From contig OY725489.1 of NCBI GenBank assembly GCA_963281255.1, positions 310,001-374,000 on the forward strand: a stretch of 64,000 nucleotides of DNA, given 5' to 3'. Each line of letters begins with the position of its first letter. The first letter of the stretch is position 1. Of the stretch, positions 22,205 to 32,261 are shown in pieces. The position numbers and the translations under genes were made by a program. Origin of the DNA: Aphrocallistes beatrix (lineage: Eukaryota > Porifera > Hexactinellida > Sceptrulophora > Aphrocallistidae). Under the pieces are notes generated by a model, which saw only the letters and a list, made by a program, of their open reading frames with translations, ran no database searches and was not told where the DNA came from.

Positions 22205-25200
22205 TCAATTGTCCTCCTGGTAATTGATGAGAATGCGTTCTTTAAGTTTAGTTTTCTTCCCTGAGTTGATAGTGTATTTAGAGGAAATTTTGTAACCAAT
22301 AGGCTTTTTAGGGATTTTTTTGAAATTTGGATGAGTATTTTTAATTAAACGTAGAGGGCGGTAATCAACATCCAATTCATTTATCTTATCTCTGATGTTT
22401 CTTTTCCAGTTAAATGGACAACCCAATTCACATATTCCTCTCGCCGTAAAAATGTCGAAAAATCCATCTGTAGGCTCAATATAAATATGGAAAATTACGT
22501 TTCTAACACCATATCCTGATCTCCAGTCACTTTGTGTAGTTGCTGTAGCTAGACCGTGTAGCATTGCTGGTTCATTTCCATCACCACCATATGTGGTAAT
22601 ATCGTCCACGAAAGATTGTACGCCCTCAGCGTCAGTGGTAAATTCTGAATTTTTCGGAAATTGTTCCACACATTCCTTTTCACTAACTGCATGCCCGTGA
22701 TAAACAATAACCCTAAAATAAGGTATTCCCCCAAGTGCAGCGTCTTTCATGAAATCTGAAATCCAATTTTTACTACGATGTATAGAATTGCTCATCAGAT
22801 CGGTCCCATCAATAACGAAGCAGACGTAGTATTTGAGATCAAATAAGGATTCGTATATCTCCTCAGGAGAGGTGTAAGGAATGTATGTAATGTGTGTATC
22901 TCTATTTTCGTAATAGTTGAGTATTTCTCTTCCGAATATATTCCAGATGTTTTCCATTCTGTCACGGTTTTCTTCTTGTAAAGCTACATAATCTTCATCT
23001 GTAGGAAGACTCCAGTCCCACTGATCTCCGCACTTCTCCTTAAACTCCCACCACTTCATGTTCTGCCCTGGAATTAGCACTGGTGAATCTTCTTCGTAGT
23101 CATCACACATCAACAATATCGCAGTTCTATTTTTGTTAGTATTCCAGACATTTCCTCCCATTGAACAGAACTGATGACCTGTCATTATTTGACACTTTCC
23201 CTCTTGTGGATGAATTTCTTTTTCACAGAATTTACCACAACTAGGACATTTAGATGGACAGTTGATGATATGTGGTTCAAACTTTTCTTTCGTATTTTTT
23301 AACATTTGTTCATATTCATCCTCAGTCACCTGATATTTATAGTTGGTTAGAGTGCGGTAGAATTCTTGTATGTATACTTTGATGTTGAATATAGTCTCAG
23401 TACTCCTGAATATATTCGTATCAGATAATTTTTGAAACAAATCATCACCTAGTTCTTGAGCTGAATGATGTGGTTTTTCAAAGAGTACGTATGTGTCGTG
23501 ATGCCTCGTCATTCTCACACCATCTACCTCAAAGACATCAGTGAAGAATTGTTTGAATTCTTCTGGACTCACTTTGGGATTGAGGTACTTCTCCAGAAAT
23601 ATTACCATTGCTTTAAACGGTGCTTCTCTTGTTTTAGGATCTGAATCACAAGCAGATTCTTCTGTTGGTGCTTCAGTAGCCACTTCAAAGTTGCTATCAG
23701 AATCTGTTCCGACTTCGAGGAGTCGATCTTTTTCTTTGCACACTCCTTCAAGTCTTTCTAAAAAAATTTCTAAGATAGATTTACATGTTGTTATTTGTTT
23801 CGTAAATTGTTTCTTCATGTTTCCAACAATTCTCCTATTAAGTCTATTTGAAAATAGTCTCCATTCTTCCTGGAAAATATTTTTCAGAGTTTGAGTCCGA
23901 TTGCATATGAACTGAACGACGAAATTGTTTTCATTAATTGATTGGTTAGGATCAGGTAGCTCTTTGGAGAGTATATTTGGAGTATTTGGCATTCTTCCTA
24001 GAAATGGCTGATTTTGAGTCATGTTTTGGAGAAGAAAATCGAGTGCTAACAATTGTTCCTCTTCTGTTAAGATGCTTGCACGATGAAGTTCTTCTGTAAC
24101 TATTTCATTTGCGAGGAGCAAGATATTTTTATGTGAAAATCTGTCTGCTTCTTTTTCAAAATATTCTTCGTAGATGCTCCGTTCGCAAGCTGTGTTGACT
24201 CCCCTCCAAACGGCGGCTAGAAAATCTCCAGCAAATTTTTTGGCCATAGTCGAGTCACCTTTCCTCATTTCTTTGCGTTCCCAACCACCTCTAGCAGATT
24301 TCCGATTTTTTACTTTCTGTAAGAAATATTCAAGATCATTTTCTTTTCTTTCATTTTCATTAAATTCGTCTTCTTTCTGTTTCACGAATTTTGCATTGAG
24401 AACTGATTTGAATGCAAAAGTGAACGCTAGCGTTGAGATCTTCCTCTCAGCTGCATTCGTCAGTTTCGCTTCGATAAAATTTATTTCGTAATTCACAAGT
24501 TTACAGATGCGAGACAAAAAATCCACGATCTCCCTCACAGTTGAGTGAGAAACCATTTGATCGCTCCCAGTGAATTCTTGTACGCGTTTAGAAATGTCAG
24601 TGATGAGTTTCTCCCATGTGCTTCTCTCGGGATTAGTTGGATCTCTTAGATTGGAAGCTAGCAACAGTATTTGCTTTCTCTTCACAGGATTCCAGATGAT
24701 ATCAGGATGGTTGAAATAACCAGAACAATATCTGATCAGTGGATGGCATTCTTGTGGAATATATTTTCGAATGTCTGGACCGTGTCTCTTGTTCCTAACC
24801 TCTATCGTGTACAATGAATCTTTAGATAAATATTCACAGTTTAATTTCCCTATATATGGAGTCATGTCCTTTAGTGGTACTTTATTTTCTCTCCAAGGAT
24901 ATATGAACTGTTCAGCTCCAGCGAATTTATTACTTTCATCGCTAAACCTCGATAGTATCGTCTCACAGAGTATCTTTATTGTAGTATCCATTTCAAAGTT
25001 GAAACGACGAAAGAGAGTATAAATAGTAGATTTGTTCTCCATTGTTTTTGATTCCATCCTGAATACAGAGTACAAGTCATCGAATATTTCATCAAAATCT
25101 GTTTCTTCTTCTTCATTGGTATCATTACTGAAGCAACTGGGCCAGATTATTTCAAATTCTCTTTTTTGTTCCTCAATGTTTAACTCCAAATATTTGTCAG

Positions 25201-28200
25201 CATTCTTCTCAATAGTTTCTTGAAACTTTGTCATTTTCTCTGTTAGCTTAATCTCTTTCAGCCTAGCTTTGATTTCGAATTTGAGTTTATCTTCATAATT
25301 CTTTTTCTCCATGTAGATAAGTCTTCTCAAGTTTGATTTAGCTTCATCACACATGTAATCCATTTTCTTGAGTAAAGGATCAGCTTGACATTGTTCTGCG
25401 AAGTCTTTGAGAGCTTCTTCCTGATTTTCTTCAAATTTATCGTCCAACTCTTCTTTTACATTTTCTAGAATTATTTTAGGAGATTTCCACTTAGTAACAT
25501 CTTTAATCGTATGGATCAATTTTTCGTTAATTTCTCGGTATTTGTCTCTATAAAAATAAATTTTGTGTTTCATTAAACCGCTCACTATTTTCCTTAGTTT
25601 GTTACTAGACTCTAGCTCTTCTACATTTCTGTACTTTACTATGTCTTGGTATTTGACGATAGTGTCCCAAATAACACCTGACATTTCCAACCATTCACTC
25701 ATCGTATTGAATGGTGATTCATTATCTGAGGCATCATCTCTTAATTGGTGAATGATGGACATGCGCAAATCAGCACATTTTTTGGCAAAAACATCTGTTG
25801 GGGATAACTTGCATAACTCCGAATCAAAAACCTTGGTTATCTGAGTATTCAAGGATTGTGAGTTAAAAGCTGACTGAAGAACATACAGATTTTTTTTTGA
25901 TACTTGAATTAAATCCGAAATTTTCAATCCTTCTGTTTCCATTAAATGAGATTCTTTATTCAGTTTCTCCAAAAGAGTGTTGATTGAACTTAAATGTTTG
26001 TTTGGATCTGGATCTGCTTGTTGATTGAGAACGAAGAATATTTTCGGAGTTGCTACCTTACTCACTTTCAATTTGTTGAGAGAGTAAGCACAGATTTGTA
26101 AAAGATTCCGCATTTCCTCTCCGATATCACCTTTCACATTAATAATAACTACTTGTGACACCGCTAAACAGAACAGCACCATTGTTCTATCAAAGTGAAT
26201 GCAAGAAGTATCCTGAATCGTTTTTCCTTTTTCAATTGCGTCCAGTCCTTCTGTATCGAGAATGAGGAAATGATCAGAGTTGTTGATTGGTTGACTGAGC
26301 TTTGAAAGAGATGCATATATTCCTTTGGTGCACCTGCCAGCACTAGTCAAGAACTTACAACCGAAACAGTAGTTCAGTAGCGTAGACTTCCCAGAACTCT
26401 GAGGTCCAAATATGCTCACTACTATGGGTGGTCGTTGCTTATTTGCAATCTTGGTATTTTGATAAAACTGTTCGTCATAGAATTTGGACAAGAGAATGTT
26501 GATGTCTTGGTTGAAAAATCTGAGGTTATCACCATCAATCAACTCGAATGGTTCCCCTCTCTCCACGTGGTTACTAAAATTCGATGAAAATGTTTCAAAA
26601 TATTTACTCACTGGATTTCCTTTATCAACGTTGAAATTGTATTTATTGGAAAGCAATGCTTCTCTCCAGAGAAGTTCTAAAGTAAAAGGCGTTTTGTCAC
26701 TTCCAACAAGTAACTTTTTGGGAAATATGTTAAGTTCTTGTAACAATTTCCACAAAATGAGGGTTGAATTTTCTTGACTTAGAATTTCATTGAATTGCCA
26801 TACAATTACACTCATTTCAGCATTTTCAAGATGATTAGCGATAAGTTCACATTTTTCGTTTAACTCATCGATAATCTTTTGGTCTGTTTGGATAGATGCT
26901 TCGTAATAACAACGCATGTACTCAACAAAATGTGGATAGTAACTTAAGGATGAGAAATTAACTTCACTTCTATCCTGAATGTTTGTAAAGATGCTATTCA
27001 TTACACTTTCAATCAATTCTTTTTCTACATCCATATTATCCCAGCAACCATATTGAGTGATCATGTTTTCTAGGAAATTGCTTCCAACTACTCTTGTGCT
27101 GGTATCTTTCGAATGTAATATTTTATATCCAATCTCTCTCAAATCTACCAACAATACTTCATCACGGTTGATCAGATTGGGAATTAAAATGAAGGTAGCA
27201 TTATTACGATCTAATGTAACTTGTTCTGTCCTCAGATCACTTCCTGTATAATCCCGAACCAACACATATATATGCTTAGTATTGATTGTCATTGTATTTA
27301 AGTTTTCTATCAAGCGAGAATAGTTCTTTGTATAGTCAGAATAACTGACATGAACTAATGCTATATCAAGTTTTTGACAAATTTCCCAAATGACATTAAC
27401 ATCTGAGCATCTGTGACAGTCTATGTAAGCCCATTGAGTTGATTCACTAACAACTCTTTCTCCAAAGAGATTTTTAGTCATCTGAATATCGATGGAACCA
27501 AAATGGAATGGACTGTTCTGAGGACTTCCTTTAACAAAATCAGTTTCAAGCAATAAATCCAGTAGATGGGATTTTCCAATTGGATTCCAAGAAGCCCATC
27601 CTAACCCAAATGAAACCAAACCACTGAACTGTTGAAGAGAGTACCAGAGTTCCTTACAGATTTCGAATTGACAAGATGTTTGTTCTGGAGGATAGGGACT
27701 GAGTATTGGATAGTAGAATGGAACTGGATTACTGAACGAATAATGTTCTATACAGAGACCTCTGACCACGGGATCTGACATTTGAAAGATTAAGTGGAAT
27801 AAGTCCAGTGTAGTTAGTGATATCTTAGTAATCTTGGCGAGTATCCGTGTGATTTCTTCTAATGGCAAACTGCACTTCAGATAATAAAATGCCAGAGGTA
27901 GGAGTTCATCAAATACCTTCTTTGGTGATTTACTCAGATTCTTTGCATTCTGTATTAAGATATCAGAAGAGTCTGAAATGATCATTCTGTATGTAGTATG
28001 CGATATTTGCATATCTATTATGAATTTTTCCTTTATATAGTGAATACGTGCGAATTGGTCCTGTGCACAATCAAGCATGAGTTCTTTGTCAGGGGAGTAT
28101 TGCAAGAAATAATCTCTGATCACTCTCTCCATTACGTTTAGCTTCACGCTGAGTTCTTTTGTGTTGTTAAGACTGCTTGCTCTGATACATGTCTTAGCTT

Positions 28201-28963
28201 CAACGCTCAATGTCTTGATTTTGAAGAAGTTTTTTGATTCTTCGAATTTCATGAAGTAATCCTTGACAGCTACATGTTCACTTTCATTCCTTTCAAGTAA
28301 TCCGAAACAAATCTTTTCTTGTAGATCCATGTCTTTCTTCACAATCATTTCTCTCAGTTTAACAATTGGATCATTCCTGAAGTGTTTACTAATGATCGCC
28401 AACACCGCCTCTCCATCTTCTCCATTGAATAGTATGAATTTGTTCTCAACATGTTCATTGATCTTCTTTTGAGATATTTTCAAATCTTCCGCAATTTTTG
28501 CTAACGGAGAACCAGCGTCTAAATGCGTTTTTATCGCAACTTTTTCGGATTCTGTTAAAGGAATTGTTTCCGAATGTACCAAGTAAGCTGATACGACATT
28601 ATCGTCAATTCCATTCGCTAAGGCAACTTCCTCTAGGCTTTTCAATGGATTTTTTTCAATCAACAGTTGAAATTCTTTAATCTGTTTACTTGATATCTGT
28701 TTTATCTTAAACGCATTAAATACTTCTAATGCTTCTTTTGCAACATTGACATCTATTGAGAACCTTTCTGCTAAAGCTTCTGGATGATTTAAATACTTTT
28801 TCCCATGTTCGATTATAATCGATACAGTTTTTTTATCTAGATCTAAATGGTAAAGTTCATCTTCTAGTGTTTCTTCTTTTTCATCCTCTGTATCTGGTGT
28901 ATGAGTAGATTTCTTTCCATACGACAAAACCATTGTGAACAAACTTGATAACCTTCTAGCCAT
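22205..28963 (-). CDS. VLIG-like very large GTPase gene C (intact)
   Basis: An uninterrupted single-exon gene of 2252 aa; known vertebrate VLIG/GVIN genes also use one giant coding exon. Order of parts: (1) three ~45-aa HTH-like units at about 40-185. (2) A helical region with …SDPVVRGL… (about 394), matching the VLIG pre-G segment. (3) A degenerate G-like module with …WASWNPIGKSHLLD… (about 455-470). (4) The main G domain: GPQSSGKST (about 855), CTKG as the likely G2 Thr, DTEGL (about 902), and NQQADP (about 978) in place of the usual N/TKxD. (5) A long helical stalk with acidic patches. (6) A cluster C-x3-C-x2-C-x3-C-x4-H-x5-C-x5-H-x2-C at about 1900-1935, a probable metal site. (7) A VWA-like domain from about 2043 (CFVIDGTDLM…; TTYGGDGNEPAMLHGL at about 2120), with the third MIDAS residue altered. 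A cytosolic, membrane- or pathogen-directed GTPase role is inferred from the family only. Confidence 0.93.
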   Translation of the reverse strand: MARRLSSLFTMVLSYGKKSTHTPDTEDEKEETLEDELYHLDLDKKTVSIIIEHGKKYLNHPEALAERFSIDVNVAKEALEVFNAFKIKQISSKQIKEFQLLIEKNPLKSLEEVALANGIDDNVVSAYLVHSETIPLTESEKVAIKTHLDAGSPLAKIAEDLKISQKKINEHVENKFILFNGEDGEAVLAIISKHFRNDPIVKLREMIVKKDMDLQEKICFGLLERNESEHVAVKDYFMKFEESKNFFKIKTLSVEAKTCIRASSLNNTKELSVKLNVMERVIRDYFLQYSPDKELMLDCAQDQFARIHYIKEKFIIDMQISHTTYRMIISDSSDILIQNAKNLSKSPKKVFDELLPLAFYYLKCSLPLEEITRILAKITKISLTTLDLFHLIFQMSDPVVRGLCIEHYSFSNPVPFYYPILSPYPPEQTSCQFEICKELWYSLQQFSGLVSFGLGWASWNPIGKSHLLDLLLETDFVKGSPQNSPFHFGSIDIQMTKNLFGERVVSESTQWAYIDCHRCSDVNVIWEICQKLDIALVHVSYSDYTKNYSRLIENLNTMTINTKHIYVLVRDYTGSDLRTEQVTLDRNNATFILIPNLINRDEVLLVDLREIGYKILHSKDTSTRVVGSNFLENMITQYGCWDNMDVEKELIESVMNSIFTNIQDRSEVNFSSLSYYPHFVEYMRCYYEASIQTDQKIIDELNEKCELIANHLENAEMSVIVWQFNEILSQENSTLILWKLLQELNIFPKKLLVGSDKTPFTLELLWREALLSNKYNFNVDKGNPVSKYFETFSSNFSNHVERGEPFELIDGDNLRFFNQDINILLSKFYDEQFYQNTKIANKQRPPIVVSIFGPQSSGKSTLLNYCFGCKFLTSAGRCTKGIYASLSKLSQPINNSDHFLILDTEGLDAIEKGKTIQDTSCIHFDRTMVLFCLAVSQVVIINVKGDIGEEMRNLLQICAYSLNKLKVSKVATPKIFFVLNQQADPDPNKHLSSINTLLEKLNKESHLMETEGLKISDLIQVSKKNLYVLQSAFNSQSLNTQITKVFDSELCKLSPTDVFAKKCADLRMSIIHQLRDDASDNESPFNTMSEWLEMSGVIWDTIVKYQDIVKYRNVEELESSNKLRKIVSGLMKHKIYFYRDKYREINEKLIHTIKDVTKWKSPKIILENVKEELDDKFEENQEEALKDFAEQCQADPLLKKMDYMCDEAKSNLRRLIYMEKKNYEDKLKFEIKARLKEIKLTEKMTKFQETIEKNADKYLELNIEEQKREFEIIWPSCFSNDTNEEEETDFDEIFDDLYSVFRMESKTMENKSTIYTLFRRFNFEMDTTIKILCETILSRFSDESNKFAGAEQFIYPWRENKVPLKDMTPYIGKLNCEYLSKDSLYTIEVRNKRHGPDIRKYIPQECHPLIRYCSGYFNHPDIIWNPVKRKQILLLASNLRDPTNPERSTWEKLITDISKRVQEFTGSDQMVSHSTVREIVDFLSRICKLVNYEINFIEAKLTNAAERKISTLAFTFAFKSVLNAKFVKQKEDEFNENERKENDLEYFLQKVKNRKSARGGWERKEMRKGDSTMAKKFAGDFLAAVWRGVNTACERSIYEEYFEKEADRFSHKNILLLANEIVTEELHRASILTEEEQLLALDFLLQNMTQNQPFLGRMPNTPNILSKELPDPNQSINENNFVVQFICNRTQTLKNIFQEEWRLFSNRLNRRIVGNMKKQFTKQITTCKSILEIFLERLEGVCKEKDRLLEVGTDSDSNFEVATEAPTEESACDSDPKTREAPFKAMVIFLEKYLNPKVSPEEFKQFFTDVFEVDGVRMTRHHDTYVLFEKPHHSAQELGDDLFQKLSDTNIFRSTETIFNIKVYIQEFYRTLTNYKYQVTEDEYEQMLKNTKEKFEPHIINCPSKCPSCGKFCEKEIHPQEGKCQIMTGHQFCSMGGNVWNTNKNRTAILLMCDDYEEDSPVLIPGQNMKWWEFKEKCGDQWDWSLPTDEDYVALQEENRDRMENIWNIFGREILNYYENRDTHITYIPYTSPEEIYESLFDLKYYVCFVIDGTDLMSNSIHRSKNWISDFMKDAALGGIPYFRVIVYHGHAVSEKECVEQFPKNSEFTTDAEGVQSFVDDITTYGGDGNEPAMLHGLATATTQSDWRSGYGVRNVIFHIYIEPTDGFFDIFTARGICELGCPFNWKRNIRDKINELDVDYRPLRLIKNTHPNFKKIPKKPIGYKISSKYTINSGKKTKLKERILINYQEDN

Positions 28964-29300
28964 CTGGTATAATGTTTGCTAATCAATAAATATTTGGACA
29001 ATGTATTGTTGGTGAATATTATTAAGCTAATATTCCCTAATAATATTAAGGATCTGGAGATTGGTGCTAAATAATTGTGGGAAATTTATTTTAAAGTTTG
29101 GAGAAGAAAAGTCGTTCGTCAATGTAGTTATGTATCGAGTTGAATTTGAATATTGGATAGACAGTCTAAAAATACACAATGCCTGCCAACAACCAGAGTC
29201 AGATTTCGGACAGGCCAAGTTCTCACAACACGATCTGTACCAAACCCGAATCCCATCATTAAGTTTGCATTTTCAATGAAGAGATTTAATTTGGAACTCG
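28964..29300 (-). promoter_or_regulatory. Conserved 5' flank of gene C
   Basis: This is the third member of the shared upstream block, ending with 'aaacccgaatcccatcatta'. Genes D and E do not obviously share it, so the two strands' genes probably have different promoters. Confidence 0.45.
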
Positions 29301-29404
29301 ATTGAAAGGAAATCGAAAACAGAAAAAATTTTGACACATTTTGAGAAAGGGTGTGAACATTTTTCAGAATTTGGATCCAGCTTCAAACCTCTACCATATA
29401 AGGA

Positions 29405-30420
29405 ATACAAGCGCGCTGCGCGGGTAGCGGACACTTTGTGTCCGTCGGAGGCGCCCTATATGCGCCTGGGATCTCATTGATTAATTATAAGGGAGATAAC
29501 ATCCTTAAATACATCTGTCCCACTCTGTTATAATCGATATTGCACGAAAAATCGCCAAATTTGTCAATTTTAAAAGTTTTTATGCGTAATAACGACGTCA
29601 TAACAAAGTGATGAGTCATCGTTTTTTGAAGATAGTTATATCATATGTGAGGTATATTAATATACACATTTTACTAAGTATTAAAATTTCAGCCTACTAT
29701 CACCTAAAATGGCTGAGTTATGTTCGAAAAACTGAAATTTCTATTTCTAAAAGAGTGACAATGACGTCATAATTCCATGATGCGTCGATATTTTCGTCTG
29801 AGCTCAGAACTTAGCGGACCCATAGCCAAAAGACTCCCACATGCCAAAAATCAGCTTTCTGTGCCTTGTTAGCCTTACTATTAAAATTCGATTAATGTTT
29901 TTATACATATATATATAGGCGAATTGATTGAAGAAACTGTCAGGCACAGAAAGCTGATTTTTGGCATGTGGGAGTTTTTTGACTATGGCTCCAGTAAGTT
30001 CTGAGCTCAGACGAAAATGTCGATTCATCATGGAATTATGACGTCATTGTCACCTTTTTTTATAATAAGAAATTTCAGTTTTCGACCATAACTCAGCCAT
30101 TTTAAGTGAGAAGGCTGAAATTTTAATAGAACATGTATATTAATATATCTCACATATGATACAACTATCATCAAAAAATGGTGACTCATCACTCTGTCAT
30201 GACGTCATCATTACGCCTCAAAAATTTTAAAAATTGACAAATTTGGTGATTTTTCGTGCGATATCGATTATAACAGTAGGACAGACGTATTCAGAGATGT
30301 TATCTCCCTTATAATTAATCAATTGACCCCAGGCGCCCGCAGAGCGCCTCCGGTGGACATAAAGTGTCCGCTAGCCACGCAGCACAAGCAAGCGAAGCGC
30401 GCTCGTAATCGATATCGCAC
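29405..30420. mobile_element. Large foldback (inverted-repeat) element
   Basis: Two ~490-base arms (about 29405-29895 and 29935-30420) are inverted copies. They share GC-rich ends ('gcgcgct…gcgg…tagcgga' with 'ggcgcc'), 'gattaattataagggagata', 'gatgagtcatc', 'aaaatttcagcc' and 'cacagaaagctgatttttgg'. The centre is a short AT-rich loop with 'atatatatatagg'. No transposase frame is seen. The element belongs to a foldback or long-TIR non-autonomous family, with further pieces at 30395-31340, 32086-32130 and 50908-51115. Confidence 0.8.
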
Positions 30421-31340
30421 GAAAAAATTTGTCAATTTCCAAAATTTTTGATGCGTAATGATAACATCATAACAAAGTGATGAGTCATCATTTTTTGATG
30501 ATAGTTGTATATCATATGTGAGATATATTAATATACAGGGTGGGCCACAGATAATCTACTGATTTAAAAATGTTATATTTCAGGAACTTCATCTCAGATC
30601 TTTAGGAATGATCACTCGTTTTATTGCCCAAACTTATACATTTTGATATTTACTAGCAAAAATCCCGTTAGATCATGTCTTTGCGTTTAGAGCCTGAAAT
30701 GAAAGTCACCATTGTGAAATGGTACTATGAAAAAGTTAAGAGTATAGTCAGAACACAGAGCACTTTCAAGACAACTTAAGTGTAAACAGCTCCATGTGGA
30801 CAAATAATCAGGAATCTTGTTAAGAAATTCGAGGAGAATGGTTCAGTTGCCAATAAACCAGCACCAGGTCCAGTTTTCACTGCTAGAACCATCCTTTGTG
30901 TTCTGGCTATACTCTTAACATTTTCATAGTACCATTTCACTGGTGACTTTCATTTCAGTCTCTAAAAGCAAAGACATGATCTAACGGGATTTTTGCTAGT
31001 AAATATCAAAATGTATAAGTTTTGGGCAATAAAACGAGTGATCATTCCTAAAAATCTGAGATGAAGTCCCTGAAATATGACATTTTAAAATCAGTAGAGT
31101 AGATTATCCGTGGACCACCCTGTACACATTATATTAAAATTTCAGCCTACTATCGCTTAAAACGGCTGAGTTATGGTCGAAAAACTGAAATTTATAATCA
31201 TGAAAAGGTGACAATGACGTCATAATTCCATATGGGTCCACCTTTTCGTCTGAGCTCAGAACTTAGTGGAGCCATAGGCCCATAGCCAAAAATCAGCTTT
31301 CTGTGCCTGGCAGTTTCTTCAATCAATACGTTACAGATAT
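30395..31340. mobile_element. Second foldback arm, split by a mariner-like insert
   Basis: 30395-30533 and 31125-31340 together rebuild one more arm of the adjacent foldback family, in the left-arm orientation ('gatatcgcacgaaaaa', 'gatgagtcatcattttttga', then 'aaaatttcagcctactatcg', 'cagctttctgtgcc'). A 587-base element splits the arm at a TA. Its AT-rich loop was then hit by two more MITEs (31354-31541 and 31564-32041), and the other side of the loop resumes near 32086 ('cattaatcgtgttttaatag'). Confidence 0.75.
30536..31122 (+). mobile_element. Mariner-like element, internally deleted
   Basis: It is flanked by TA on both sides (30534-30535 and 31123-31124). The ends are inverted: 'cagggtgggccacagataat' at the left and the complement of 'attatccgtggaccaccctg' at the right. 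The TIRs extend ~180 bases. Inside, a short decayed frame reads LEPEMKVTIVKWYYEKVKSI followed by …VKKFEENGSVANKPAPGP…. This resembles the N-terminal helix-turn-helix of mariner-type transposases. A stop interrupts it and the DDE/D catalytic part is absent. Non-autonomous. Confidence 0.8.
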
Positions 31341-31353
31341 ATTTATATATATA

Positions 31354-31541
31354 CAGTCGACTCCGCTTAATAGGGCCACTGTTTAATCGGGTCAGCCGCT
31401 TAATCGGGCCACTTTTGGCAGGACCGGAATAGCTCTCACACATAGAAGCTAATACAAAATATTTTCGGTTAATAGGGCCCTCCGCTTAATCGGGCCAAAA
31501 TCTCCTCTGACCGATGTGGCCCTATTAAGCGGAGTCGACTG
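31354..31541. mobile_element. TA-flanked MITE, family 'CAGTCGACTCCGCTTAAT'
   Basis: The TIR 'cagtcgactccgcttaatag' reappears inverted at the right end ('ctattaagcggagtcgactg'), with TA on each side. There are internal 'cttaatcgggcca' repeats. It is related to the elements at 52975 and 62218. A Tc1/mariner-superfamily non-autonomous element. Confidence 0.85.
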
Positions 31542-31563
31542 TATATATATATATATATATATA
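31542..31563. repeat. (TA)n microsatellite
   Basis: A short run of TA dinucleotides between two MITEs, part of the AT-rich loop they inserted into. Confidence 0.9.
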
Positions 31564-32038
31564 CACTGCCCTACCAAAGGTATTCGTACACCCCAATAAT
31601 TCATATACAATTTGTATAAATCGTATCTATTTTTGAAGTTAATAGTAATAAATCAGTAACAGTTTGACTAAATTTGACTTAAAATTCATATTCTACACAC
31701 TCGATTTACTCATTTTATAGTTTTCCAACTCAATTACTCTCCTTCAAACATAAATATTTGAATATTTACTTCATTGTGCCACATATCATAAATTAATGCC
31801 ACTATATATGATGGCGTTGGTGGCACTAGGTGCCACGGGTCAAAAATATTTAACTTTTAAATAGAGTGATTGATTTGAAACACTATATACAATGAGTAAA
31901 TCGAGTGTGTAGAATATGTATTTTAAGCCAAATTTAGTCCAACTGTTACTAATTTATTACTATTGACTCCAAAAATAGATACGATTTATACAAATTGTAT
32001 GGGAATTATTGGGGTGTACGAATACTTTTGGTAGGGCA

Positions 32039-32041
<3 letters not shown>
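31564..32041. mobile_element. TA-flanked MITE with ~160-base TIRs
   Basis: The left end 'cactgccctaccaaaggtat' and the right end 'atacttttggtagggcagtg' are inverted copies, as is the following 'tcgtacaccccaat'. TA borders lie on both sides. The centre has a small stem 'gtggcactaggtgccac'. No coding capacity. Tc1/mariner type. Confidence 0.85.
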
Positions 32042-32076
<35 letters not shown>

Positions 32077-32085
32077 GATATATAT
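32042..32085. repeat. (TA)n microsatellite
   Basis: An AT dinucleotide run continuing the loop of the foldback element after the MITE. Confidence 0.9.
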
Positions 32086-32261
32086 ACACAAATAAACAAA
32101 CTAACAAACATTAATCGTGTTTTAATAGTAAGGATATGGCCCAAATTTGGTGCAGTTTGGTCCAACAGAATTTCCAGGAGCGAGCAGACGAGCGGAAGTC
32201 TATACTAGGAGCTGCACTCAAAAGTGGGAAATAAAAATAGTATATTGATATTTTGATAAAT

